DNA of 25,840 nucleotides, taken from NCBI GenBank assembly GCA_910588285.1, contig CAJUQB010000067.1:1-25840 (forward strand). Reading direction: 5' to 3'. Shown in pieces: positions 1 to 8,252 of the stretch; within the stretch, counting starts at the first letter, position 1, and the number at the start of each line of letters is the position of its first letter. The DNA is from an uncultured Lachnospiraceae bacterium. Lineage in GTDB: Bacteria; Bacillota; Clostridia; Lachnospirales; Lachnospiraceae. A program made the translations under genes and the position numbers. Below the pieces are notes generated by a model. The model was not told the origin of the DNA and did not search any database. It saw nothing but the letters and a program-made list of their open reading frames with translations.

Positions 1-50
1 AGTAAAAAAGCCAGATGCTTCTGTTGAATCATAAAGGTATTTAAAATCAC

Positions 51-755
51 TTATACTAGTCCATCTTCATAGCCCTGCTTACGCACATAGGATTCCCGGG
101 CATTGGCATCTCGAATCTCCTTCTGCCGCTCCTCCCACAGCAAGCGCATCTGCCTTGTTAAGCTCATCTCCTTCAATTCTCTTACTGCTTCCTTCAATCC
201 AAGGCTCTTTTCACTCAACATATCAAGCTCCTCCTCAGTGTTGGCATTGAAAAATGCAATCCAATTATCTATCGGATCCTTCCCACTCAATTTTTTGTTC
301 AGTTCGATCACATGAACCTCCAGCAGGTTCGAAAACTCTCTGCCCTCATCATCCCGCATACGGTATATTGTGTGATATTTCTCACTGTCTGTCAGATTAA
401 AATCAAGAATGCTGACATGAACACACCGTTTCAATTTCTCATAATTTTCCCCTGTCCTTAATTCTTCCACATACATTTTTGCAAGGTAAAATAAACTGCG
501 CCTATCCCAATGGTCATAAATCTTTACCTGCATCTCAAAGTTGATCTTTGTACCGTCGTCTAATTCCACCAGGATATCAAGAATCCCCAGCTTCTGCTTT
601 CGGTACCGCCTCTGTAAAAAGGTGTTCAGCAAACGAACGGACTTAATTCTCTCCACCGGAATATCCAGTATGTCACTAACCAAATATCTCCGTACCTTCT
701 CGTTGGCCAAAAGTTTCTTAAAGCTAAAATCCAGCTTCGGCGAAATAATATGCAT
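51..755 (-). CDS. Rpn-family recombination-promoting nuclease / PD-(D/E)XK 'transposase'
   Basis: This 234-aa protein matches the Rpn/PD-(D/E)XK family often annotated as 'putative transposase' (PF12784-like). The N-terminus MHIISPKLDFSFKKLL is the typical family opening. The nuclease core is visible as an Asp in LGILDILVEL, followed after a beta-turn by the E-x-Q motif in INFEMQVK. Characterised Rpn proteins are DNA endonucleases that promote RecA-independent recombination; their activity here is inferred. I chose the ATG at 755 because a GGGGGA ribosome site lies just upstream; the open frame extends further but its extra residues do not look like the family. The C-terminus ends abruptly after GYEDGLV, where relatives usually continue into a repetitive, charged Gly/Glu tail, so the gene may be slightly truncated. 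It has its own promoter at 947-975. Confidence 0.8.
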   Translation of the reverse strand: MHIISPKLDFSFKKLLANEKVRRYLVSDILDIPVERIKSVRLLNTFLQRRYRKQKLGILDILVELDDGTKINFEMQVKIYDHWDRRSLFYLAKMYVEELRTGENYEKLKRCVHVSILDFNLTDSEKYHTIYRMRDDEGREFSNLLEVHVIELNKKLSGKDPIDNWIAFFNANTEEELDMLSEKSLGLKEAVRELKEMSLTRQMRLLWEERQKEIRDANARESYVRKQGYEDGLV

Positions 756-946
756 CCACTTTCCCCCTAATCCTCTGGCAGGAATGCAATATAACAAAAC
801 TGATCGCCGTTTTCTTTTATTATAACCTAATCCCGCCATTTTTCTCAACTATTTTTTCTCTGTGAATCTTTAAAGAATCTTTGGGAAATCCCCTGACATA
901 AAAGATCATCGCGCAAGGGCGACAAGAACTCACATAAGATATGTCT

Positions 947-975
947 AACATACCACAAATGATGGTATGCTGCAA
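947..975 (-). promoter_or_regulatory. Promoter of the Rpn gene with overlapping palindrome
   Basis: On the minus strand a -35 TTGCAG and a -10 TATGTT are separated by 17 bp and point at the Rpn gene. The spacer and -10 are covered by an imperfect inverted repeat (CATACCA / TGGTATG, about 949-969), which would suit a repressor. The elements are seen; the control is inferred. Confidence 0.5.
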
Positions 976-1016
976 GTATTATTTTCAATCAAATCTGTTC
1001 CTTCGGAATACTAATG

Positions 1017-1217
1017 GTTGCTATTCACGGCCCGAGGGGCCGCTCATAGCAACGATTCGGGGCGATATTCCGAATTTTGCTGCGCAAAAATCGCCCCTCA
1101 CTCCTGAATCATGTTCTCACGGAATGCGCAGCTAGTGCGCATTCCTGACCCGTGAAAAGTAACTACTAATGTTACCGCTATTTTACTGGCCAGATGCCTT
1201 GCAGCAGGGTGCAAGGC
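1017..1217. repeat. Cluster of five hairpins in an intergenic region
   Basis: The 849-1239 gap has no convincing gene but holds five strong inverted repeats in 200 bp. 1017-1053: GTTGCTAT/ATAGCAAC enclosing CGGCCC-GAG-GGGCCG. 1059-1097: GGGGCGAT/ATCGCCCC enclosing TTTTGC/GCAAAA. 1121-1145: a perfect 10-bp stem GGAATGCGCA/TGCGCATTCC, framed by TCAC/GTGA. 1159-1175: GTAAC/GTTAC. 1196-1217: a perfect 8-bp stem GCCTTGCA/TGCAAGGC. No T-tract follows any of them, so they are not simple terminators. The modular build resembles a dispersed intergenic repeat or a structured RNA; only this one copy is in the window. Confidence 0.6.
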
Positions 1218-1239
1218 ACCGTGAAAAACAGCTTTCCCT

Positions 1240-3453
1240 CTACTTTTCAAAGGCCACCCTTCGCTCCTCCTTAAGGCAGTCCCTGCTGTTTCCGCCCACA
1301 TAGAAGATAAAGGCTCCGTCCTCCAGGCAATACTCCATCTCGTCGTTGTAGAAGCCCATATCCTTCTTGGCCAGGGTCAGCGTTACCTCGCGGCTCTCCC
1401 CCGGCTTGAGGGTCACTTTCTCAAATGCCTTCAGCTCCTTCACAGGACGTACAATGGAGCCCACCACGTCGCGGAGATACAGCTGCACTGTCTCCTCTCC
1501 GGTACAGGAACCGGCATTCCTCACCTGCACGGTCACCCGGAAGGTATCTGCCTGCTCTTCTACCTTCAGATTCTCATAGACAAACTCCGTATAGCTAAGA
1601 CCATACCCAAAAGGATACAGAGGCTCAAGGGGCGCATCCAGGTAGCGGGAGGTAAACTTACTCTTGCTGGCGGGACGGCCTGTATTGGGATGGTTGTAGT
1701 ACCGGGGGCACTGGCCGGTCATTGCCGGGAAGGTGGCGCATAGCTTTCCGCTGGGATTGTAGTCCCCGAACAGTACGGCAGCCACTGCGTCACCGTGGGT
1801 AACTCCCAGCTGCCATGTCTCCACCAGGGCTGGTACATGTTCATGCTCCCACTGCAGGGCCAGGGGACGGCCGTTCATCAGCACCGCCACCACCGGCTTT
1901 CCGGTAGCCAGGGCAGCTGCCAGCAGCTCCTGCTGATGTCCCGGCAGGGTAATGTCTGCCCGGGAGGAGGCCTCGCCGCTCATGGCGTTGGTTTCTCCCA
2001 CCACAGCCACAATCACATCTGCATCGGCAGCCACTGACCTAAGCTCTTCTGCCTGAAGCTCCGACTCCACGCCGCAGCAGGGCGCATAAGCCACCTGGGC
2101 GCCTGCCCGCTCCAGGCCGGCCTTCACGGTGATACAGTCGCTGCCCCGGCCGTCGGCAAACCAGGCCCCAAGGCAGTTGTCCCTGTCGTCGGCCAGCGCA
2201 CCCACCAATGCAATCTTTGCCTCCTTCTTCAGGGGCAGGATATTATCATTTTTCAACAGGACGATGGAACGCTTTGCAGCATCGAGCGCTACTGCCCGAT
2301 GCTCCGGGTTCAGCTCCCCGTCATAGAGCTCCATCCGCTCCTCCTCCGCGTAGGGATGGTCAAAGAGCCCCAGGGCCATCTTCACGCTGAGGATGCGGCG
2401 CACTGCCTCATCCAGCGCCTCCATGGATACCTCTTTGTTCTCTATCTGCTGTACCAGATGGCTGTTGTAGGCATTGGAACCCATATCCATATCCATACCG
2501 GCAGCAGTAGCCTTTCGGGAGGCATCCGCCAGATCCTCGGCAATCCCGTGGTTCACGCACTCCCGAATGGCATTGGCATCGCTGACCACAAAGCCCTCAA
2601 AGCCATAGCCCTCCTTCAGGACGCTCCGCAACAAATAGGAATTAACCGTACAGGGCACGCCATTGTAATCGTTAAAGGCAGCCATCACTGTCATGGCCCC
2701 CTCCTCCACCGCAGCCTTCACCGGCGGCAGATAGCCATTGTGAAGCATGGACCTGGCCATGGATACGGTGTTGTAATCCTGGCCTGCCTCCACAGCGCCG
2801 TAGGCAACAAAATGCTTCAGCGTCGCGGCAATCCGCTCCCGGTCTGCCGGATTCTTGCCCTGGTAGCCCCGCACCTTGGCCCTGGAATACACACTGCCCA
2901 GATAAGGATCCTCTCCGGCAGACTCGCTGATCCGGCCCCAGCGGGCATCCCTTGCAATATCCACCATGGGGGCAAAGGTCCAGTGAACGCCATGGGAACT
3001 GGCCTCCCGGGCTGCCACTGCGGCGGAAGCCTCAAATACCTGGGGATTCCAGCTGCAGGTCTCCGCCAGGGGGATGGGGAAGGTGGTGCGGAAGCCATGG
3101 ATCACATCCAACCCGTAGATCAGCGGAATTCCCATACGTGACTCCTCCACCGCAATCCGCTGCAGCTCATTGGCCTTTTTGGGATTGTTCAGCAGGAAGG
3201 AACCCACCTTTCCTGCACGCACCTCATCCTCGTGGAAATCGCGCTCTGCCTGGGACATGATTTTCCCGAACTCTTCGTTGGTAATCCTGCCGTCTGTCAC
3301 CATCTCAATCAGCTCCTCCATGGACACATCAAAGCCTCCCACAATGGAGGGGGACAGCTGGTTCATCTGGCCTACCTTTTCCTCCACTGTCATCTGGGCC
3401 AACAGCTCCTCAATCTTCTGTTTCTGCTCCTTGGTCAGGTTCATTCTCCCCAT
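1240..3453 (-). CDS. GH3 beta-glucosidase/beta-xylosidase family glycosidase
   Basis: This 737-aa protein is a full-length glycoside hydrolase family 3 enzyme that releases terminal beta-linked sugars from oligosaccharides with retention of configuration. The (beta/alpha)8 domain carries the substrate-binding KH pair at about 213-214 and the nucleophile Asp near 292 in GFVVSDANAI. The alpha/beta sandwich domain follows at about 390-600, and a C-terminal fibronectin III-like domain starts after YPFGYGLSYTEF. There is no signal peptide, so it should be cytoplasmic and act on imported oligosaccharides. A GGAGGA site sits 7 nt before the ATG at 3453. It is 57 bp downstream of the GH35-like gene on the same strand and probably shares its promoter. 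GH3 substrate (glucoside or xyloside) cannot be fixed from sequence alone. Confidence 0.92.
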   Translation of the reverse strand: MGRMNLTKEQKQKIEELLAQMTVEEKVGQMNQLSPSIVGGFDVSMEELIEMVTDGRITNEEFGKIMSQAERDFHEDEVRAGKVGSFLLNNPKKANELQRIAVEESRMGIPLIYGLDVIHGFRTTFPIPLAETCSWNPQVFEASAAVAAREASSHGVHWTFAPMVDIARDARWGRISESAGEDPYLGSVYSRAKVRGYQGKNPADRERIAATLKHFVAYGAVEAGQDYNTVSMARSMLHNGYLPPVKAAVEEGAMTVMAAFNDYNGVPCTVNSYLLRSVLKEGYGFEGFVVSDANAIRECVNHGIAEDLADASRKATAAGMDMDMGSNAYNSHLVQQIENKEVSMEALDEAVRRILSVKMALGLFDHPYAEEERMELYDGELNPEHRAVALDAAKRSIVLLKNDNILPLKKEAKIALVGALADDRDNCLGAWFADGRGSDCITVKAGLERAGAQVAYAPCCGVESELQAEELRSVAADADVIVAVVGETNAMSGEASSRADITLPGHQQELLAAALATGKPVVAVLMNGRPLALQWEHEHVPALVETWQLGVTHGDAVAAVLFGDYNPSGKLCATFPAMTGQCPRYYNHPNTGRPASKSKFTSRYLDAPLEPLYPFGYGLSYTEFVYENLKVEEQADTFRVTVQVRNAGSCTGEETVQLYLRDVVGSIVRPVKELKAFEKVTLKPGESREVTLTLAKKDMGFYNDEMEYCLEDGAFIFYVGGNSRDCLKEERRVAFEK

Positions 3454-3510
3454 TTTCAGGTCCTCCTATCATTTTCTTACCATTTATTAAATCTTATTTT
3501 ATTATTTATT

Positions 3511-5049
3511 TTAATATTTAAAAAGCTTTAATCTATAGCATTGCAACAGATCGCCGCATTTTATGGACATTTTCTCATCTCCATTTAAGATGCGGCCGGC
3601 GCTCCACTGCCCCTGCACAAAGGTTCCTTCTTCCATCCGAAGAAGCTCTGCCTTCATATTCTCCCCGGCCTTGGGCATAAATGTAAAGGAACACATCATC
3701 CCCATCAGAATAAATTCATTGGGCCCTGTCTCAAGAACAATGCCCGCCGCCAGCGGCTTCGCCGGCTGCCTGGGGCCATAGGCCACCTGCAGGTTATACT
3801 GTTCAAAGGAAAGCAGCGTCCCGTAATCTGTCTCCGAATGTCTCACGAAGGATTTCAGATGACCGGTTCCACGGTAAGAAAGCAGCAGAGGCTTTGCCTG
3901 CTCCACCAGGCCGTAGACAGCTTTCAGATACTCCTTGCTGCCGGTGATGTCCATGGCAGAAGGGTCAATATTCAGGGCTGCCATCACCTCCATTGGCGGC
4001 TTCTCGATATCCTCAGGATTCAGGGCCAGTTCCTCAATGCCAAAGGGCGAATAGCAGATGGCATTGTGCTTTCCGAAGGCATAGAGGCAATAGGAGGCTG
4101 TCACGGAATCCTTGCGCACCTCCGGCACCACCAGAGGATTCCCCTCATAGCCATACTCGTCCATCACCTGGGCCACATAGGGCACATAGATATCAGGAGC
4201 CAGGGCGAACAGGGAGGGTGCCGCACATTTCCAGATCCAATGCACCCCCGCCACCGGTCCCCCGCTGGGATAGGAGCCAGGATACCATGGATATTGACAG
4301 AGCCATGCATTGGCATAGCAGGGCAGCGGATATTCCTTTTGCCCGGCTCTGGTAATCGTCTCCACTGCTGCTGCATACGCATATGCCATAAAGGCTTCCT
4401 CCGCCTGCTCCCCAAATACCTCCCGCCAGGTTCCTGTCCTGCCGTATTCCGTAGCCAGAAGCTCCGGCACCTGACCCTCAAAGGCCTCATTGGCTTCGGA
4501 GCTGTAATCCCTGGCAGTTCCCAGAAGCCCGATCTCATTCTCCACCTGAATAAAAATCACCGTGGATTCTTCCTGATCCATTTCCCGAATATGAGCCATT
4601 ACCCGGGAAAAGGCCTCTGCATCCTTCTCCACTGCTGCCTGGCACAGAGGGGAAATGGTATTGAGGGGCTCGCCGTTCACCTTCCTGGCCCGAAAATACT
4701 TCCTGCCATCCTCCTTCATCCACTGGGGCACATACATGGATTCGCCGTTTTTCCACAGGCCGAACCAGAGGAATACCAGGTGCATCTGGGCTTCCCTGGC
4801 CTGGCGGATCAGCCCGTCCACAAGAGTGAAGTCATACTCTCCCTCCCTGGGCTCTATGGTCTCCCAGCTTATGGGCAGCAGTACGGTATTCAGATTCATG
4901 CCCTGCAGGTTGGGCCACACCTGCCGCTCCATATATTCCAGGCTGCTGGAGCTGGAATTGTGGAGCTCCCCGGCCAGGGCAAAAAAAGGCTCTCCCTTGA
5001 CATATAGGGTTGGGATCCCCCTGTCTGACTTGATCTGTGGTATCATCAT
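3511..5049 (-). CDS. GH35-like beta-galactosidase (DUF5597-type)
   Basis: This 512-aa protein resembles GH35-type beta-galactosidases that carry a C-terminal DUF5597 region. The TIM-barrel part includes the early PFFALAGELHNSS segment. The likely acid/base Glu is near 172 in IQVENEIG, and the likely nucleophile Glu is near 310 in PLVVPEVR. The C-terminal ~150 residues are beta-rich and would be the accessory domain. No signal peptide is seen. I place the start at the first ATG of an ATG-ATG pair at 5049, 5 nt after AGGAGG; a longer frame upstream lacks a ribosome site. The gene is divergent from an AraC-type regulator and likely co-transcribed with the downstream GH3 gene. The exact substrate is an inference. 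Confidence 0.85.
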   Translation of the reverse strand: MMIPQIKSDRGIPTLYVKGEPFFALAGELHNSSSSSLEYMERQVWPNLQGMNLNTVLLPISWETIEPREGEYDFTLVDGLIRQAREAQMHLVFLWFGLWKNGESMYVPQWMKEDGRKYFRARKVNGEPLNTISPLCQAAVEKDAEAFSRVMAHIREMDQEESTVIFIQVENEIGLLGTARDYSSEANEAFEGQVPELLATEYGRTGTWREVFGEQAEEAFMAYAYAAAVETITRAGQKEYPLPCYANAWLCQYPWYPGSYPSGGPVAGVHWIWKCAAPSLFALAPDIYVPYVAQVMDEYGYEGNPLVVPEVRKDSVTASYCLYAFGKHNAICYSPFGIEELALNPEDIEKPPMEVMAALNIDPSAMDITGSKEYLKAVYGLVEQAKPLLLSYRGTGHLKSFVRHSETDYGTLLSFEQYNLQVAYGPRQPAKPLAAGIVLETGPNEFILMGMMCSFTFMPKAGENMKAELLRMEEGTFVQGQWSAGRILNGDEKMSIKCGDLLQCYRLKLFKY

Positions 5050-5059
5050 CTTCTCCTCC

Positions 5060-5088
5060 TTGCATTTTCTATCATAATATATTAATAT
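5060..5088 (+). promoter_or_regulatory. Candidate promoter of the AraC-type regulator
   Basis: TTGCAT (5060-5065), a 17-bp spacer and TAATAT (5083-5088) point toward the regulator at 5160. It overlaps the divergent glycosidase promoter by two bases, which would allow mutual interference or shared control. Confidence 0.4.
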
Positions 5089-5115
5089 CATAACAAGATT
5101 ACTTTTTCCTGTAAA
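5087..5115 (-). promoter_or_regulatory. Promoter of the GH35-like/GH3 operon
   Basis: On the minus strand TTTACA (5110-5115) and TATGAT (5087-5092) are separated by exactly 17 bp, upstream of the GH35-like gene. It lies back to back with the regulator promoter, so an AraC-type protein could act on both. Confidence 0.55.
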
Positions 5116-5159
5116 TCACGGAATTTTAATAAATAATATCAAAATCTTAAGGTGAAATA

Positions 5160-6011
5160 ATGAGACGAACAGAAAATGAGGACATAACGCCCAATCGGCT
5201 GAATTTTGCCGGCCATTCCAAAAAATACCCCACCCTCCCCCTGGCCCTGGACGGCTTCGGCCTGCGGCATCACCAGGAGCCCATTGACCGTCCCCGGGGA
5301 ATGGACTTCTGGCAGTGGATCCAGTGCCTGGAGGGACGGGGCACACTGTTTTTGGGGGACACCTCCTACACGGTCACGCCTGGCTGCGGCATGCTGATTC
5401 CTCCCGGCTGCGGCCACATTTACCAAAGCTGCGGCGGCAGCTGGTATGTAAACTTCCTCTGCTGCGGCGGCGCACTGATCACCGAGATTACCCGCCAGCT
5501 GGGGCTTGCTGCTGCCGGGGCGTATCAGCTCTCCCGTCCGGAGCGGATCCTGCAGTACGAAGAGGAGATCGCAGCAATATACCGGCAGAACGATATGGGC
5601 TGCCATCTGGAGCTGTCCAAGCTCCTCTATCAGCTGCTGACAGATCTGTCCCAGGACATCCGTCTGTCCCAGGCAGGCCAGTCTGCCCCTCAAAACAAAA
5701 AGCTCCACCAGGTAATCTGCTATATCCAGGAGCATTATTCCGAAAATATCGGCCTTCCGGAAATCGCTGCCTCGGCAGGCCTGTCCCGGGAATACCTCTG
5801 CCAGATTTTCAAGAAGCACACCGGCTCCACCCTGCTGGAGCACCTGACGGAAACACGCCTGTCAGAGGCCAAGGTACTGCTGCTGGCACACCCGGAAAAA
5901 ACAATCGGGGAAGTCGCCCGCCTCTGCGGCTTCGACTCCCCCAGCTACTTTTGCTATGTATTTAAAAAAAATGAACATATGACGCCCCGGCAGTTCGCCC
6001 AGGGCCGTTAG
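5160..6011 (+). CDS. AraC-family transcriptional regulator
   Basis: This 283-aa protein has an N-terminal cupin-like ligand-binding half (about 20-140, with Gly/Pro-rich turns such as VTPGCGMLIPPGCGH) and a C-terminal pair of helix-turn-helix motifs typical of AraC/XylS (about 185-283). The first is IGLPEIAASAGLSREYLCQIF, the second IGEVARLCGFDSPSYFCYVF, and the end PRQFAQGR matches the conserved family tail. The ATG at 5160 follows AAGGTG by 5 nt. It is divergent from the GH35-like/GH3 operon with a 110-bp shared intergenic region, so it most likely senses a sugar and activates that operon (inference). Its stop codon lies inside the first unit of a 22-bp tandem repeat. Confidence 0.9.
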   Translation: MRRTENEDITPNRLNFAGHSKKYPTLPLALDGFGLRHHQEPIDRPRGMDFWQWIQCLEGRGTLFLGDTSYTVTPGCGMLIPPGCGHIYQSCGGSWYVNFLCCGGALITEITRQLGLAAAGAYQLSRPERILQYEEEIAAIYRQNDMGCHLELSKLLYQLLTDLSQDIRLSQAGQSAPQNKKLHQVICYIQEHYSENIGLPEIAASAGLSREYLCQIFKKHTGSTLLEHLTETRLSEAKVLLLAHPEKTIGEVARLCGFDSPSYFCYVFKKNEHMTPRQFAQGR

Positions 6012-6054
6012 GCAGTTTGTCCCGGACCGTCAGGCAGTTTGCCCAGGACCGTTA
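5989..6054. repeat. Three 22-bp tandem repeats at convergent gene ends
   Basis: Three head-to-tail units (5989-6010, 6011-6032, 6033-6054) follow the pattern GGCAGTTyGyCC.GG.CCGTyA with few mismatches. Unit 1 encodes the last residues of the AraC-type protein and its stop codon runs into unit 2. Unit 3 contains the stop codon of the convergent AEC permease. The array seems to have arisen by tandem duplication of the regulator's 3' end. No terminator hairpin separates the two genes. Confidence 0.85.
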
Positions 6055-6969
6055 GGCTCCCCACACCATCCTGGCCAGCGCCACCAGAAGTGGCATGGTC
6101 ACAATGGAGCAGAGGGTGCTTAAGCACACGCTTTTTACTGCCTGGGTATAATTCTGATTGTGGATCTGGGCAAAAATAGCCACATTGGAGCCCACCGGAG
6201 TAATGGCCACAATCAGCACTGCCAGCTTTAAGTTCATGTACTCTGCCGGCACCAGCCACAGAAGGGCCAGGGTCAGCAGCGGGATCACAAGCAGCCGCAC
6301 AAGGGTGCTAAGATAGGCGGTCTTGTCCGTAAAGAGCTCCTTCAGCCTGGTCTGAGCCAGATAAGTGCCAAGGCTGATCATGGCCACCGGCGCATTCATG
6401 GCCGCAATGCTGCTCACCGTGCCGGTAAGCACCCCGGGCAGCTCTATTGGCAGCAGAAACAGGACAATCCCTGCCGCCAGGCTGATCAGCACCGGGTTCG
6501 TGAGAATCTTATTGACACTGATCTGCTTTCTGTCTCTGGTAATGACAAACACGCCGTAGGTCCACTGAAGAATATTCAAAAGAGCCACAAAGGCAGAGGT
6601 GTAAAAGACTGCCTCTGTCCCCAGAACTGCCGATACCAGGGGAATCCCCATAAAACCCGCATTGGAAAAGGCTGTGCCGAAATTCTCAATGGGGTGCTTT
6701 TTAAAAATCACATGGGACACCAGCATAGCCAGAAGCAATGCGGCCACAGACAGGCCAAAGGCCCATAATAGCCCTGTCAGCCGTTCCCTGGAAAACTCCG
6801 TCATATATGCATTCAGCACCACACAGGGCATAATCACATAGATCAGCACATTTCCCAGATCCTTGCTGCCTGCCTTGGTGAGCTTGTCTGTGCGATACAG
6901 CCAGGCGCCAATCATCATAAACAAAAACATGATAACAATCTGACGAAGCAGTATTGCTGCAATTTCCAT
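6052..6969 (-). CDS. AEC (auxin efflux carrier) family transporter
   Basis: This 305-aa hydrophobic protein has about ten membrane segments in two blocks of five, as in the AEC family (PF03547) that includes bacterial malate/malonate permease-like proteins. Family-like features are the first segment (IVIMFLFMMIGAWLYRTDKLT) and NAGFMGIPLV, the conserved Asn/Gly/Pro segment. The substrate is probably an organic anion but cannot be told from sequence. A GGGGA site lies upstream of the ATG at 6969. It starts 11 bp after the CmpB-like gene and is the last gene of the GH43 operon. Its stop codon lies in the third unit of the 22-bp tandem repeat, so its 3' end may have been reshaped by that duplication. 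Confidence 0.88.
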   Translation of the reverse strand: MEIAAILLRQIVIMFLFMMIGAWLYRTDKLTKAGSKDLGNVLIYVIMPCVVLNAYMTEFSRERLTGLLWAFGLSVAALLLAMLVSHVIFKKHPIENFGTAFSNAGFMGIPLVSAVLGTEAVFYTSAFVALLNILQWTYGVFVITRDRKQISVNKILTNPVLISLAAGIVLFLLPIELPGVLTGTVSSIAAMNAPVAMISLGTYLAQTRLKELFTDKTAYLSTLVRLLVIPLLTLALLWLVPAEYMNLKLAVLIVAITPVGSNVAIFAQIHNQNYTQAVKSVCLSTLCSIVTMPLLVALARMVWGA

Positions 6970-6980
6970 AATCTTTTCCC

Positions 6981-7784
6981 CTATTTCTTTTTCTTACCGA
7001 TGTATTTTTTCACGTAATCCAGCACCATCTGGTTCTGGTAGAACTTCCTGCCGCTGTCCTTGATGCGGAAGCCCTTCACACGCTTTAAGGCGGAACGGTA
7101 GATCCCGCCCATATTCCGGATGTGCTCCTCCATACTTTCCTTGGAAAACCGAAGACGCTCATCGTTCCATGGGCCGGCAGCCGCCTGGGCCTTCTCTGCC
7201 ACCGTACTGACAAACTGCTCCATATGCCGGTTCAGGCTCTCCTCCATGGCGATCACGTTCCGCTCCAGATTGGTCAAAGCCGAGATCGTCAGGGTGATAT
7301 CAGCCGCCACCAGCGCCATGAAAAATAATGCAAAAAATTCCATCAAAGTTGGTGAAATCCAGGACGTAATCCCCTCCGTAAAGGGCGCGACCCCATAGAA
7401 TACCAGGAGCCCGGCCACCCCAAAGCCCAGGGAGGCCGGAAAGCAGACACGCCCATTGATGTTCAGGGGAATATCGCTGTAATCCCACCAGTAAGCATGA
7501 AACAGCTTCTCCAGCGCCCAGGAGGTAATGTACTCCAGCACAATGCTTCCCAGGAAGGCCACCAGAAATACCTGCCACCACGCAAATGCCATCTGACGCC
7601 GCTCCAATGCATCGGAAATAGCCGTGATGGATACTGCCCCCACACCGTAAATGGGGCAGACAGGGCCGTACAAAAAGCCCCGGTTCTCCCATTTCCGCCC
7701 TTTGATGGTACAAAAGATACTCTCATAGACCCAGCCCATAAAGCTGTAAATCACAAAATATACAAAATATTTACTGAGCCACAT
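6981..7784 (-). CDS. CmpB-family 'putative ABC transporter permease' membrane protein
   Basis: This 267-aa protein matches the CmpB-like membrane family (PF06541). The N-terminal two thirds hold about five membrane segments and the family signature around YESIFCTIKGRKWENRGF-LYGPVCPIYG near residues 20-47. The C-terminal ~100 residues are charged and likely cytoplasmic. Despite the database name no ABC ATPase lies next to it; the function is unknown and it could be a membrane scaffold or transporter component. The ATG at 7784 overlaps the end of the HD-protein gene by 14 nt and follows an AGGAAGGG site, which suggests translational coupling. Confidence 0.8.
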   Translation of the reverse strand: MWLSKYFVYFVIYSFMGWVYESIFCTIKGRKWENRGFLYGPVCPIYGVGAVSITAISDALERRQMAFAWWQVFLVAFLGSIVLEYITSWALEKLFHAYWWDYSDIPLNINGRVCFPASLGFGVAGLLVFYGVAPFTEGITSWISPTLMEFFALFFMALVAADITLTISALTNLERNVIAMEESLNRHMEQFVSTVAEKAQAAAGPWNDERLRFSKESMEEHIRNMGGIYRSALKRVKGFRIKDSGRKFYQNQMVLDYVKKYIGKKKK

Positions 7785-8250
7785 AGCCCTTCCTCCGCAT
7801 GAAAATTGTCTCCGCCGCCGAACAGTATTTATCCACCAGGCATAAGATCCAGGCCTCCCGGCTTCTGGGCAGCCTCCGCAATGTCAGCGGCCACATATGG
7901 GTCAGGATCATCTGCTGCTCCCGCTTCCCGATCCTGAAATATTTCCTGGCATTGGCACAGGAGGTATCCGGGTGATGGTAACCGTGCAGCCGGTGGCTTT
8001 TGTCATTCTCATGCCAGTCGTAGAGATAAAAATCATGGAGGAAGGCCCCCCCGATCAAAGTCCGCTCATCTGCCCCCAGGCGCCACCTGCGATTTACAAG
8101 ATAGCAAAGCCGCGTTACCGTTTCCACGTGGCGGTAGGTGGTAATCGAGCCGTGCTGAATATATTTTTTCATTTCCTGCACCCGGGGGCTGCTGCGGTAG
8201 CAGGCCAGCAGCCTATCCAGGTGCTTTCTTTCTGTCTCTGTCAATTTCAA
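7771..8250 (-). CDS. HD-domain protein (putative phosphohydrolase)
   Basis: This 159-aa protein has the HD-domain metal ligands in order: a His in TYRHVETV near 41, the HD pair in GGAFLHDFYLYDW near 70, and a later His in MILTHMWPL near 118. HD proteins of this size are usually metal-dependent phosphohydrolases; the substrate is unknown. The start appears to be TTG at 8250, only 2 nt after the GH43 stop codon. The GAGGAG ribosome site lies inside the end of the GH43 gene, about 12 nt before the start, so translation is probably coupled. An ATG start with a good site is not available. Confidence 0.75.
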   Translation of the reverse strand: MKLTETERKHLDRLLACYRSSPRVQEMKKYIQHGSITTYRHVETVTRLCYLVNRRWRLGADERTLIGGAFLHDFYLYDWHENDKSHRLHGYHHPDTSCANARKYFRIGKREQQMILTHMWPLTLRRLPRSREAWILCLVDKYCSAAETIFMRRKGYVAQ

Positions 8251-8252
8251 GC

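Noticed and set aside
2299..3141. Long open frame antisense to the GH3 gene
   Set aside because: It mirrors GC-rich codons of a clear glycosidase gene, is His/Gly/Ile-rich, lacks a ribosome site and matches no family.
3838..5007. 389-codon open frame antisense to the GH35-like gene
   Set aside because: Same reason: a shadow of a well-supported gene with unnatural composition.
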